Part shown: positions 1-7,296 of the stretch, one piece after another
Layout of the letters: each line of letters opens with the position of its first letter
How positions within the stretch are numbered: position 1 is the first letter of the stretch
Source: Aquimarina algiphila
GTDB taxonomy: Bacteria; Bacteroidota; Bacteroidia; Flavobacteriales; Flavobacteriaceae
Assembly: GCF_007489275.1 (NCBI RefSeq)
Contig: NZ_VLNR01000023.1
Span: 18,828 to 82,827 of the forward strand
DNA length: 64,000 bases
Direction of reading: 5' to 3'
Notes under the pieces: model-generated
Told to the model about the DNA's origin: nothing
Databases searched by the model: none
Seen by the model: the letters and a program-made list of their open reading frames with translations, nothing else
Made by a program: the position numbers and the translations under genes

Positions 1-254
1 GCTTTTTTTTCTTCAGGATTTCCAAGAAAAAAAGGAATATCAAAACCACTCATAGGATTGTAATAAACCACATGCTTATAGCCTGTACTTTTAAGTTCGG
101 CATCAATTGCATTTTCTAATCTATGCCAGCTGTAGCTTCCGAAATCATTTTTGATAAGCTGAAAATCTTTAATATTTCCAGAAAGGATGAATTGACTTTT
201 TAAAGGAAGAAATCTTCGAAAATCTTGTAACCATCTTACCTTGGCGTCTTTCAT
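1..254 (-). CDS. Partial CDS (5' end), possible AAA-type ATPase
   Basis: The reverse strand opens with an ATG at 254 and stays open for 84 codons to the window edge, so only the N-terminus is visible. It begins MKDAKVRWLQDF and continues with a stretch reading FLPLKSQFILSGNIKDF. From memory this resembles the N-terminus of large bacterial AAA ATPases that start with an 'F(I/V)LSGNIxD' strand, but no Walker motif lies inside the visible part, so the family is a guess. The codon use and composition look coding. The gene is transcribed out of the window, and everything between it and the cold-shock gene is gene-poor. Confidence 0.4.
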   Translation of the reverse strand, partial: MKDAKVRWLQDFRRFLPLKSQFILSGNIKDFQLIKNDFGSYSWHRLENAIDAELKSTGYKHVVYYNPMSGFDIPFFLGNPEEKK

Positions 255-772
255 TTTTTACTTTGTTTTGCTCTTTTTCAATAATCTTTAAAGCTCTTAA
301 TTAACCGCTACGAGAGATACTTGATTTGCTAACCAAATAGCTATTACTCCAGAATCTTTTAACATAAAAAATCTCAATAAACTTACAAACATGTTCATGC
401 TTTACAGTTCGTTTATCCTTTCTATTTATTCAGTAGAGTGATTTCTATATCCAATTGTACATAGAATTTGTCTAGAACAATTTTTCTCTATTTTGGGCCT
501 TATAGGGCTTCCAAACTCGTGTATTAGTCTCTTGTTAATTTAACAACTAATAACAAATCTAAGTCAAACAAGTTTTATAGTTGCAAAAAATATTGGAAAA
601 TTTTTGAGCGTGTATTTGAGCTTTTTATTGAACCAGCTCTTGGTAGCCTTAAAACATTCATATCAGCTTATTACATTGATATGAGGATGAAAAGGGAACA
701 AGATGTAATGTGTTTAATACAATAACTGGTCTTGATTCCTGCTATTAGGAAGAGCCAATTTAAACCAAACAA

Positions 773-826
773 AAAACCCGAACAAATTGTTTGGGTTTTT
801 AAGGTGAGGTCTTTAGGAATAGAATC
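773..826 (-). repeat. Decayed copy of tRNA-Phe 3' end plus terminator
   Basis: Bases 781-795 (AACAAATTGTTTGGG) are identical to 9534-9548, the terminator just downstream of tRNA-Phe. The likeness continues through AAGGTG into a T-arm-like segment: ...GGAATAGAATCGAAC here against GGAATCGAACC in the real tRNA. A perfect tRNA cannot be folded from this copy. It is either a degenerate integration-site duplicate about 8.7 kb from tRNA-Phe or the remnant of a lost tRNA gene. The hairpin with flanking A and T runs (773-799) could still terminate transcription on either strand. Confidence 0.5.
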
Positions 827-1369
827 GAACTTTTTAATGCGAGATTGGGAGTTAATTAGTAGATTTCCAATTGGTTATTGAAAATTTTGTTTTACATAAT
901 ATTATACTAGTTAATAAATACTTATTAGTTGTTTGCTCTTTAGGCTAAGGAAACCGAAAGAACTTTGATTTTGGTTCTTTGTAAAAACATGATGATTAAC
1001 CCTTTGTGATATTTAGTAGGATTCCTTGATATAAAAGCAAGGTTATGGAGGATGGCTTTCAAAAGAAATTATGCTAGGGGAAAGGTTTAGTTTTCTAATT
1101 TTGTGAACAATCTCCTTGTACACTGGTCTTATTTTAAAGATAATGATAATTATTTCCAACAACTAATAGATATTAACTGTTAATTGTTCCTGTTTTTAAA
1201 TCATGAAATGTGGTATACCAGTATTTAACATATGATTTGGTAATAGCATTCAAATTAAAGGTATCTTTACCATGTTAAAATTCTGAAAGCTCCAATTTAA
1301 TCTTGTTTTCTCAAATTCAATATTCTTTTTCTGCTCTCTTTTTTCTCAGCAATAATGCAAAAAAACAAG

Positions 1370-1480
1370 TTAAGCTAAATTAAGGGTAGCAGTATCCATT
1401 TGGGCTCCGTTTTCAATGTAGAACAAGTCTTCACAATTAGATACTTCTGTTTGTCTCTCATTCTTTTTATGTTTATACAT
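1370..1480 (-). CDS. Possible small ORF, 36 aa
   Basis: A minus-strand ATG at 1480 opens a 36-codon frame (starting MYKHKKNERQTEV, ending DTATLNLA) that stops with TAA at 1370. It has a basic N-terminus and a more acidic or polar C-terminus with one Cys, and it has no signal peptide or membrane segment. I recognise no family. It sits alone in gene-poor DNA, so it may be a remnant or a chance ORF. Confidence 0.2.
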   Translation of the reverse strand: MYKHKKNERQTEVSNCEDLFYIENGAQMDTATLNLA

Positions 1481-1605
1481 TGTCCCAAATTACACATGGA
1501 TGGGTTTAAAACAAAAAGGCGATAGTATTAAGAATTAAAAATTTCTCAACAAATATTGAGAAATAGAGCAAATAATTATATCATACAAATAATAAATATA
1601 AAGTA

Positions 1606-1800
1606 ATGAAAGAAGGAACGGTAAAATTTTTTAATAGTGTCAAAGGATTTGGCTTTATTAAACTCAAGGATTCTGATGAGGATGTCTTTGTACATCAAAG
1701 CGGTATTTTAGATGAAATTCGCGAGAACGATAACGTAAAATTTACGATGGAAAGAGGTCAAAAGGGAATGAACGCGGTCAATGTTGAATTGGTCAAATAA
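1606..1800 (+). CDS. Cold-shock domain protein (CspA family)
   Basis: This 64-residue protein is one cold-shock domain, an OB-fold that binds single-stranded RNA or DNA and melts RNA structure at low temperature or under stress. The RNP1 motif KGFGFI lies at residues 13-18 and the RNP2 motif VFVH at 27-30. The length is slightly below the usual 65-70 residues but complete through the last beta strand. The ATG follows an A-rich leader of about 100 nt with no Shine-Dalgarno sequence, normal for Bacteroidota. The gene stands alone ahead of a stress-type cluster. Which cspA paralogue it is cannot be told from the sequence. Confidence 0.93.
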   Translation: MKEGTVKFFNSVKGFGFIKLKDSDEDVFVHQSGILDEIRENDNVKFTMERGQKGMNAVNVELVK

Positions 1801-2001
1801 TTAGTCATGTATTTCTAAAACCGTTGAAAATCAATCTATTGAAGATGGATTTTTATGTCTTATTTCCTGTACTGATGAAATACTTAAATTTTAATTAGCT
1901 AAAATCCAAGCTCAAGGATAGTTGAAATATTTAGATTGTCTGAGGATACTTAAATATAAATTCTTAAAGTAAAACTTCTTACAAATAACAAAAAAAGAAC
2001 A

Positions 2002-2343
2002 ATGAGAATAAAATTATTCCTGATGATGTTAATTTCATATGTTATTTCCCCTTCCCAAGAAATAAATCAGATAAGACAATTGGAGGGGGTTTATCAAGGA
2101 CAGGTTGAGGGTGGTTATTCGTTTTGTTATAAAACTGCATATGGATTTGAAAGAATATTGGTTTTTAACGAAATTTTGTCCGTTATACTTGAAAAATATC
2201 CATTACATATTGATAAACATGTCGGAGAAAATTTTATCATATCGTTTACTAAGAATATAATTATTGAGGGGAAGAAGAATAGAGAAGTATCAACCGTACT
2301 ACGTTTACAGAAGCTTGTGCCTAGACAGTATCTTCGAAAATGA
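2002..2343 (+). CDS. Small secreted protein of unknown function
   Basis: This is a 113-residue protein. It starts with a hydrophobic segment (residues 3-15) that looks like a signal peptide, followed by an aromatic, glycine-containing region (GVYQGQVEGGYSFCYKTAYG) and a mixed beta-like C-terminus. The product is probably periplasmic or surface-exposed. The ATG follows an A-rich leader. The AraC gene begins 40 bases downstream, so the two may share a transcript. I do not recognise the family. The composition and the regular hydrophobic pattern argue that it is a real gene. Confidence 0.6.
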   Translation: MRIKLFLMMLISYVISPSQEINQIRQLEGVYQGQVEGGYSFCYKTAYGFERILVFNEILSVILEKYPLHIDKHVGENFIISFTKNIIIEGKKNREVSTVLRLQKLVPRQYLRK

Positions 2344-2383
2344 TATAAAATTTAAAAAACGAATACTTCGTCAAAATAGAAAC

Positions 2384-2950
2384 ATGAGCACAAAATTATT
2401 CATTAAATACATGGTCAGTTTACGATGCAAACTCATGGTGAAAGAAGAGTTAAAAAAACTTGGATTGCATTATGTCGTTTTGGAGTTAGGTGTTATAGAA
2501 CTCTTGGAAGATATAACTAAAGAGCAACATATTAAACTGAAGAAAAATCTAAGTAAATCTGGCTTAGAATTAATGGAAAATAAAAAAAGTATTCTAATTG
2601 AAAAAATAAGAAATGTCATTATCGAAATGATTCATTATACAGATGAATTACCTAAAGTCAATTATTCCGATTATTTAAGTGAAAAAATTGGCTATAACTA
2701 TACATATCTAGCAAATATTTTTTCTGAAGTGAAAGGAATTACCATTCAGCAATTTATTATTATCCATAAAATTGAAAGGGTTAAAGAATTGCTTATTTAT
2801 GATGAACTAAATCTCACCGAGATCTCCCATAAACTGCACTACAGCAGTGTTGCGCATTTATCCAATCAATTCAAAAAATTGACAGGATTGACACCTACAT
2901 TTTATAAGCAATTAAAAGAAAAGCGTAAACAAAACCTGGAAGATTTATAA
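2384..2950 (+). CDS. AraC-family transcriptional regulator
   Basis: This 188-residue regulator has a short N-terminal segment of about 85 residues with no cupin-type sensor of the classical AraC kind. Two helix-turn-helix units follow: SEKIGYNYTYLANIFSEVKG and LTEISHKLHYSSVAHLSNQF, then the KKLTGLTPTFYKQLK ending typical of the family. The same frame is open upstream from 2264, but that part overlaps the preceding gene; the start at 2384 (MSTKLFIKYMVSL) gives the compact form I know from flavobacteria. A possible target is the set of AACG repeats at 3020-3044, ahead of the next gene cluster (inference from position only). Confidence 0.88.
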   Translation: MSTKLFIKYMVSLRCKLMVKEELKKLGLHYVVLELGVIELLEDITKEQHIKLKKNLSKSGLELMENKKSILIEKIRNVIIEMIHYTDELPKVNYSDYLSEKIGYNYTYLANIFSEVKGITIQQFIIIHKIERVKELLIYDELNLTEISHKLHYSSVAHLSNQFKKLTGLTPTFYKQLKEKRKQNLEDL

Positions 2951-3017
2951 TAGGTTATGTCTTATTATGGCTCGTTCGATGTCCATATTACTCAGTACTA
3001 TGGAAAGTGTGATATAT

Positions 3018-3046
3018 GTAACGTAGGTTCAACGTAATGTAACGCA
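3018..3046. promoter_or_regulatory. Three AACG direct repeats at helical spacing
   Basis: AACG occurs at 3020, 3031 and 3041 in the contexts GTAACGTA, CAACGTAA and GTAACGCA. The spacing is 11 and 10 bases, so all three lie on one face of the helix. They sit 90 bases upstream of the small basic peptide that opens the stress-type cluster and just after the AraC gene. This arrangement is typical of tandem regulator sites, but no binding protein is established. Confidence 0.4.
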
Positions 3047-3135
3047 TTAAATCATTAATTAACTGATTTTTGTATACATACTAAAACTACCCATAACAGG
3101 TGAGTTACTAATACTATCTATTAAAACAGAAAATC

Positions 3136-3252
3136 ATGTCAAAAGAAAAAGAAGGTAAATCCAAGTCAGGTAAAAAATCACCTGCAAAAAGTTTGAAAGA
3201 AAAAAGGGCTGCAAAAGCTGCAAAAAGAAAGGAGAAAAGGAGTGGTGAATGA
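3136..3252 (+). CDS. Small, very basic Lys/Ala-rich protein, 38 aa
   Basis: The ATG at 3136 opens a 38-codon frame starting MSKEKEGKSKSGKKSPAK and ending in a Lys/Arg/Ala-rich helix (RAAKAAKRKEKRSGE). Nearly half the residues are basic and there is no hydrophobic core, so it is probably disordered or binds nucleic acid. I have seen similar short Lys-rich peptides annotated as hypothetical in flavobacteria. It is the first gene of the plus-strand cluster and lies 64 bases before the cupin gene. A function in nucleoid or RNA binding under stress is a guess. Confidence 0.6.
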   Translation: MSKEKEGKSKSGKKSPAKSLKEKRAAKAAKRKEKRSGE

Positions 3253-3316
3253 ACGTTATGTAAAAAATCATGATCATCTTATTCTAGTTTAGCATTAATC
3301 TTCTATCATATTATCC

Positions 3317-3667
3317 ATGAAAAATCAAGAATTAGAAAAATCCTTTAAACTTAAGTTGGTTGATACTATTGATTATGTACCTGGATCTGTGGTTATAAAA
3401 GCAATCCTGAAGAAAAAAACAGGAACTGTAACTATATTATCATTTGATAGTGGAGAAACATTGTCCTCTAAAATATCTCCTTTTGACAATCTTATTCAGA
3501 TTATAGACGGAGAAGCTGAGATTATTATTAATGAAGAATCAAATACGATTGAAACTGGTCACGTAATCATTATCCCAGCTCATACAAGAAATGTAGTAAA
3601 GGCTAATAAACGATTTAAAATGATGTCGATCATCATTAAAAGTGGTTATGAAGATGTGAGTATTTAG
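3317..3667 (+). CDS. Cupin-fold protein
   Basis: This 116-residue protein is a single small beta-barrel. The segment IQIIDGEAEIIINEESNTIE followed by GHVIIIPAHTRNVVKA matches the two halves of a conserved cupin barrel. Motif 1 lacks the usual HxH metal ligands (the region reads ISPFDNLIQII). Motif 2 keeps only PAHTRN, so metal binding is doubtful and a ligand-binding or structural role is more likely. It lies 18 bases before the next gene, probably in one transcript. The substrate is unknown. Confidence 0.75.
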   Translation: MKNQELEKSFKLKLVDTIDYVPGSVVIKAILKKKTGTVTILSFDSGETLSSKISPFDNLIQIIDGEAEIIINEESNTIETGHVIIIPAHTRNVVKANKRFKMMSIIIKSGYEDVSI

Positions 3668-3685
3668 AATTTAAATATAAAGTAT

Positions 3686-3853
3686 ATGGAAGGACAAGAA
3701 GGTAAATTCAAATCAGGTGATACTGTTTACGCCAAAGCAAATCCTGAAGTTAAATTGATTGTGCGATTATACTACCGCCGAATATATTACTGTACGTTTG
3801 CGGAAGATCCTAAGAAAAAGGAAGTAGTGTTTTTTGAAAGAGAGCTTTTATAA
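3686..3853 (+). CDS. Small SH3-like beta protein, 55 aa
   Basis: The ATG at 3686 opens a 55-codon frame that begins MEGQEGKFKSGDTVYAK and continues with LIVRLYYRRIYYCTF. The pattern 'GDTV..K.NP...LIVR....YYC.F..DP' is shared with the minus-strand gene at 8411-8593, so the two are paralogues. It recalls the YodC/DUF2158 type of tiny beta-barrel, but that assignment is from memory of the pattern only. It lies between the cupin and glycosyltransferase genes on the same strand. Confidence 0.65.
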   Translation: MEGQEGKFKSGDTVYAKANPEVKLIVRLYYRRIYYCTFAEDPKKKEVVFFERELL

Positions 3854-3902
3854 TGATTACTTAAAATAATTAAAGTTAAGAACAAAATAACACATACATA
3901 AA

Positions 3903-4946
3903 ATGACACAAGAATTAGGTATGCCAAAAAAGCAAATCGTTCATTTTAACATTTCAAAAAAGAAGCCTAAGATTGCCTACTTCATATTGGTTCACCATTT
4001 TCCTGGACAGTTCAAACGATTGTTTAAAGCCATTTACCATCCAGAAAGCCACTACTTAATACAGATCGATCAAGAGGTTGATATAAACATTGAAAAAGGT
4101 GTTAAAACATTTTTGGAAGATTACTCCAGCGTTTATCTATTAAAAAGTGAAAATGTAGAGAGGGGAGGATATAGTATGGTACAGTCTCAAATTAATGGAA
4201 TGAAATATCTCTTAAACCGTTGTCTGAAATGGGATTTTTTTATTAATCTAAGCGATCAGGATTTTCCTTTGAAATCTCAAGATTTTATTTTTGATTTTTT
4301 GAGCAGGAATAAAGAAAAAAACTTCATAAAAATAGCCAATCAAATTAAGAAGAAATTTGATACACTAAACCGCGTTGAAAACCATTTTCATGAGATAGGT
4401 ATTGGCTTTTCCGGCATACCCTATAAAAGATCTTTCATGAAAAATGTGACTTGGTATGTCGGCGGACAATGGATGATTTTGACCAGAGCATGCTGTGAAT
4501 TTATTTGTCATAGTCCTGAAGTGAAAAAGTTTGAAGATTTCTATCGTAAGATCCTAATTGCTGATAAATCATTTTTTCAAACGGCATTAATGAATACTTC
4601 ATTCAAAGAAACGATCATAAACGATGATAAGAGAGCTGTTGTAAGGATAGTTGATGGCGATATAAAATTGAAACCAAAAACTTTGACAAGAGCGGATATC
4701 GACTTCTTAATACAAGGAGACAACTTATTCGCCAGAAAATTCGATGAAAGAGTAGATGAATCTATATTAAATATTCTGGAGGAAGCTCTAGACACAGATC
4801 AAATAACAAATAATTCTAATAGTATTGATTTTAACCTTATTTCAACACTTACTATTGATGCAAAAAAAAGTGATCTATTAGATCTGGAAACAATTATAAA
4901 TCCGTCAATTCAACTACCAAAACCACTACTTAATGGCAGTAAATAA
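3903..4946 (+). CDS. Glycosyltransferase family 14 (core-2/I-branching type)
   Basis: This 347-residue protein carries the hallmarks of GT14 beta-1,6-N-acetylglucosaminyltransferases: an N-terminal strand PKIAYFILVHHFPGQF, a second strand HYLIQIDQEVD, and the family motif NLSDQDFPLKS at about residues 115-125. The family transfers a sugar, usually GlcNAc or xylose, from a UDP-sugar. Many bacterial members act in capsule or exopolysaccharide synthesis. No signal peptide or membrane helix is evident, so it is probably cytoplasmic. Its place between a small SH3-like gene and a CsbD-like gene (8 bases downstream) inside a stress-type cluster is unusual. The acceptor is unknown. Confidence 0.85.
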   Translation: MTQELGMPKKQIVHFNISKKKPKIAYFILVHHFPGQFKRLFKAIYHPESHYLIQIDQEVDINIEKGVKTFLEDYSSVYLLKSENVERGGYSMVQSQINGMKYLLNRCLKWDFFINLSDQDFPLKSQDFIFDFLSRNKEKNFIKIANQIKKKFDTLNRVENHFHEIGIGFSGIPYKRSFMKNVTWYVGGQWMILTRACCEFICHSPEVKKFEDFYRKILIADKSFFQTALMNTSFKETIINDDKRAVVRIVDGDIKLKPKTLTRADIDFLIQGDNLFARKFDERVDESILNILEEALDTDQITNNSNSIDFNLISTLTIDAKKSDLLDLETIINPSIQLPKPLLNGSK

Positions 4947-4954
4947 ATAGTAAA

Positions 4955-5149
4955 ATGGCTACAACAAATATTACAAGAAGTTGGAGAGAACCAAAGGTAA
5001 TGATCAAACAGAGATTCATTTTTTTATCTAATAAAGATTTTGACTTTAAAGATGAGCAAAAAGAAATGATGCTTAATAATCTTGCAATTAAACTTAAGAA
5101 AACCAGAGCAGAGTTAGAGTTACTTTTTGCTGAACTTCAAACCTGTTGA
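4955..5149 (+). CDS. CsbD-like general stress protein
   Basis: This 64-residue, highly charged protein has a pattern I recognise from small flavobacterial proteins annotated as CsbD-like: a W near the N-terminus (SWREPKVMIKQRF), then DEQKEMMLNNLAIKLKKTRAELELL. It should form a short helical bundle and has no catalytic residues. CsbD of Bacillus belongs to the sigma-B stress regulon; its molecular role is unknown. The start is 8 bases after the glycosyltransferase stop, and the GroES-like gene follows 25 bases on, so this is probably an operon. Confidence 0.65.
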   Translation: MATTNITRSWREPKVMIKQRFIFLSNKDFDFKDEQKEMMLNNLAIKLKKTRAELELLFAELQTC

Positions 5150-5174
5150 ATTTTAATAATTAAGAAAAAAGATC

Positions 5175-5477
5175 ATGCATAAATTTAGAATACAACCGCT
5201 TGCCGATCGAGTATTGGTAAAAGCCGATATAGCAAAAGAAAAATCAAAGGGAGGCATTATCATACCTGATAATGCAAAAGAAAAACCTCAAAAAGGAATC
5301 ATATTAGCTGTTGGAAAGGGTAAAAAAGATGAACCCATGACTGTAAAAGTTGGTGATGTCGTATTATATGGAAAATATTCTGGAACAGAAATTACTGTTG
5401 ATGATATTGATGCACTTATTATGAAAGAGTCAGACATCTTAGGTATTATTCAACCAACTACTTTGGAACTTATATAA
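5175..5477 (+). CDS. Orphan GroES-like co-chaperonin
   Basis: This is a 100-residue GroES fold: [12 protein letters not shown] at the N-terminus, the mobile-loop hydrophobic tripeptide in [13 protein letters not shown] (the part that docks on GroEL), then [31 protein letters not shown]. It has a tail of about 8 residues (QPTTLELI) beyond the usual end. The canonical groES lies at 27631-27906 next to groEL, whereas this copy has no groEL partner and ends a stress-type gene cluster. The docking loop is intact, so it could cap the same GroEL under stress. This is inference. Confidence 0.93.
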   Translation: MHKFRIQPLADRVLVKADIAKEKSKGGIIIPDNAKEKPQKGIILAVGKGKKDEPMTVKVGDVVLYGKYSGTEITVDDIDALIMKESDILGIIQPTTLELI

Positions 5478-5502
5478 GAACATTTTGTAAGATACTGTAT
5501 GT

Positions 5503-7296
5503 CTAAAGATAAAAGAAAATTTGATCTGGATAATTAAGAGTAGATGGCTTTACAAATGATTCCTCTAAAACACTATAGTTAGCATATTCCTTATCCTTTT
5601 CTGCCGCCCAACCAATATTACCATAATCAAAATGCCAATATTCTTTATGGTCACATACAAAATCTTCATTTTCGAAAAGTTTCATCAGAAGTTTACGATT
5701 TTTCTTTGCTTCTTCACTAACATCAGGATGTCTGGGATAACATTTTTCATTTAAATCAATATGTAGTCCATCATTGGTTCCAAAATCCAGCACACATTTC
5801 TTTTGTAAATCATAAATCAGAGCATCAACTGCACCACCTGTTGAATGTGTAGATTGCCTTTTGGGAGCAATAAAACTTGATACTATTTCGTCAATTTCTT
5901 CTATAGTTTTTTCGGGATGTTTCTTTTTCATAAAACCGACTTTTTGATCCCATAGTTTTTGTTGATGATCAAATGATCTCCAGGCTGATCTAATAATTAA
6001 TTTTTTGCCCTGATTATCCAAAAGTTTACTAATTCGACCTATTTTTTTATAGACCTCTTTTCTAACCAAATAGCGATAGTTTTTTTGAATGGATTTTTCA
6101 AATATTAAATTAAAATCCGAATCCTGAAGACTTATCAATGGTGAATGATCCTCCTTTACAGTCATAACAGCGATTTTCTTTTTGTGTATCCTGTCTTTTT
6201 CTTCTACTATTGCGCAATACTCTTTTGCACGTATAGGGGCGATGATATTTTTAAAAATATAGGATGAATTCATAGCAGTAACTAATGCGCCATACTTTAA
6301 TGTAAATGATACATCACTACCCACTTTTAAGTCCTCTTTTTTAGCATTGATGATAATGTGATCACCGCCGGCTCCCAGGATTTCAATATCTAATTTTGGA
6401 GTTAGTCCGGTCACCATTACGTCTTGTACACCCATTGCCAAGATAGCCCTTCGTATCATGCCTTGGTCTTTAAATTTTGGTTTATTACCAAAAGAGTCCA
6501 GACCTATTTCACCATTGGGTACGGATGATTTGTTTTTCAATTCTATAACTTCAGCCACTAGCATGAAAGCGTCTTGATAAAGTTTTGGAATCGGTTTTCC
6601 TGTTAAGGGTTCATAACCCAAAAATATAGATTCTCCTAATCTCAAATTATTTATCCTGCCAACATCTTTTGTAGTGCTGAACCAATTATAATTAGCCGAA
6701 TTTCCTCCTGAAATTATGGATAGTTTAATATGAAATTTTTTTTCAATACTAACAGCAATAGTAGAAAGCATGTCCATCTTTTCTGTTGTGGGTTTGACTC
6801 CAGAAAAACAAGCAAGATTTGTGCCTATCCCTTTAAGCTCAATGCCTTTAAGTGTTAGTACCTTTTTGATGGTATTTTCCAATTGTGATGGAACTATTCC
6901 TTCTCGTAGATCTCCCAACTCGACCATAATTATGATTTTATGGATTTTACCATGTAGGATAGCAAATTCTGAAAGTTTTTTTATAACAGATAATTCCGAA
7001 TTTAAACTCATATCGGTTTCTAATACTACTGATTCTGCCTGACTTATCATAGGTGTTCTAATTAGTAAAAAGGTAGCTTTCACCTTGGCGTCACGCATTT
7101 TTTTAATATTTGCTATTCTTGAGTCGGCAAGAATTTTAACACCGCTTTTTACTAAAACATTAGCAATTTGTGGATGTGCGCAAATTCCTTTAGTAACAGC
7201 AATTATGCTTATTCCTTTTGATTGAAAAAGAGAACTTAAAGCCTTAGCGTTATGAGCAATTTTATTAAGATTAATGTCTATTCTTGGGGTTGGCAT
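5503..7296 (-). CDS. Fusion: PLP amino-acid racemase + VanX-type D,D-dipeptidase
   Basis: This 597-residue protein has two enzymatic halves. Residues 1 to about 360 form a fold-type III PLP domain of the alanine/ornithine racemase kind, with Lys36 in AVTKG as the expected PLP lysine and motifs GTNLACF, ISGGNSANY and LRLGESIFLGYE. Residues from about 375 form a peptidase M15D (VanX/DdpX) domain: Arg440 in SAWRSF, STHSTGGAVD with zinc ligands His484 and Asp491, and EYWH with base Glu552 and ligand His555. VanX enzymes cut D-Ala-D-Ala. The racemase half would interconvert amino-acid enantiomers. There is no signal peptide, so it is cytoplasmic. The start overlaps the DUF1611 gene by 19 bases, implying coupled translation. 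Substrates are inferred. Confidence 0.85.
   Translation of the reverse strand: MPTPRIDINLNKIAHNAKALSSLFQSKGISIIAVTKGICAHPQIANVLVKSGVKILADSRIANIKKMRDAKVKATFLLIRTPMISQAESVVLETDMSLNSELSVIKKLSEFAILHGKIHKIIIMVELGDLREGIVPSQLENTIKKVLTLKGIELKGIGTNLACFSGVKPTTEKMDMLSTIAVSIEKKFHIKLSIISGGNSANYNWFSTTKDVGRINNLRLGESIFLGYEPLTGKPIPKLYQDAFMLVAEVIELKNKSSVPNGEIGLDSFGNKPKFKDQGMIRRAILAMGVQDVMVTGLTPKLDIEILGAGGDHIIINAKKEDLKVGSDVSFTLKYGALVTAMNSSYIFKNIIAPIRAKEYCAIVEEKDRIHKKKIAVMTVKEDHSPLISLQDSDFNLIFEKSIQKNYRYLVRKEVYKKIGRISKLLDNQGKKLIIRSAWRSFDHQQKLWDQKVGFMKKKHPEKTIEEIDEIVSSFIAPKRQSTHSTGGAVDALIYDLQKKCVLDFGTNDGLHIDLNEKCYPRHPDVSEEAKKNRKLLMKLFENEDFVCDHKEYWHFDYGNIGWAAEKDKEYANYSVLEESFVKPSTLNYPDQIFFYL

Larger units (their letters stand above)
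255..1605. other. Gene-poor stretch with decayed fragments
   Basis: I find no convincing gene of normal size in these 1351 bases. The stretch holds a hairpin terminator with a tRNA-like remnant at about 773-826. On the minus strand there are short open fragments: one at about 1175-1275 reads ITKSYVKYWYTTFHDLKTGT and lacks a start, and a 36-codon ORF lies at 1370-1480. The last 100 bases are the probable leader of the cold-shock gene. The pattern of short unlinked coding-like fragments suggests gene decay. Confidence 0.5.

Noticed and set aside
2264..2383. N-terminal extension of the AraC protein
   Set aside because: It overlaps the preceding gene in another frame, and the start at 2384 gives the known compact form.
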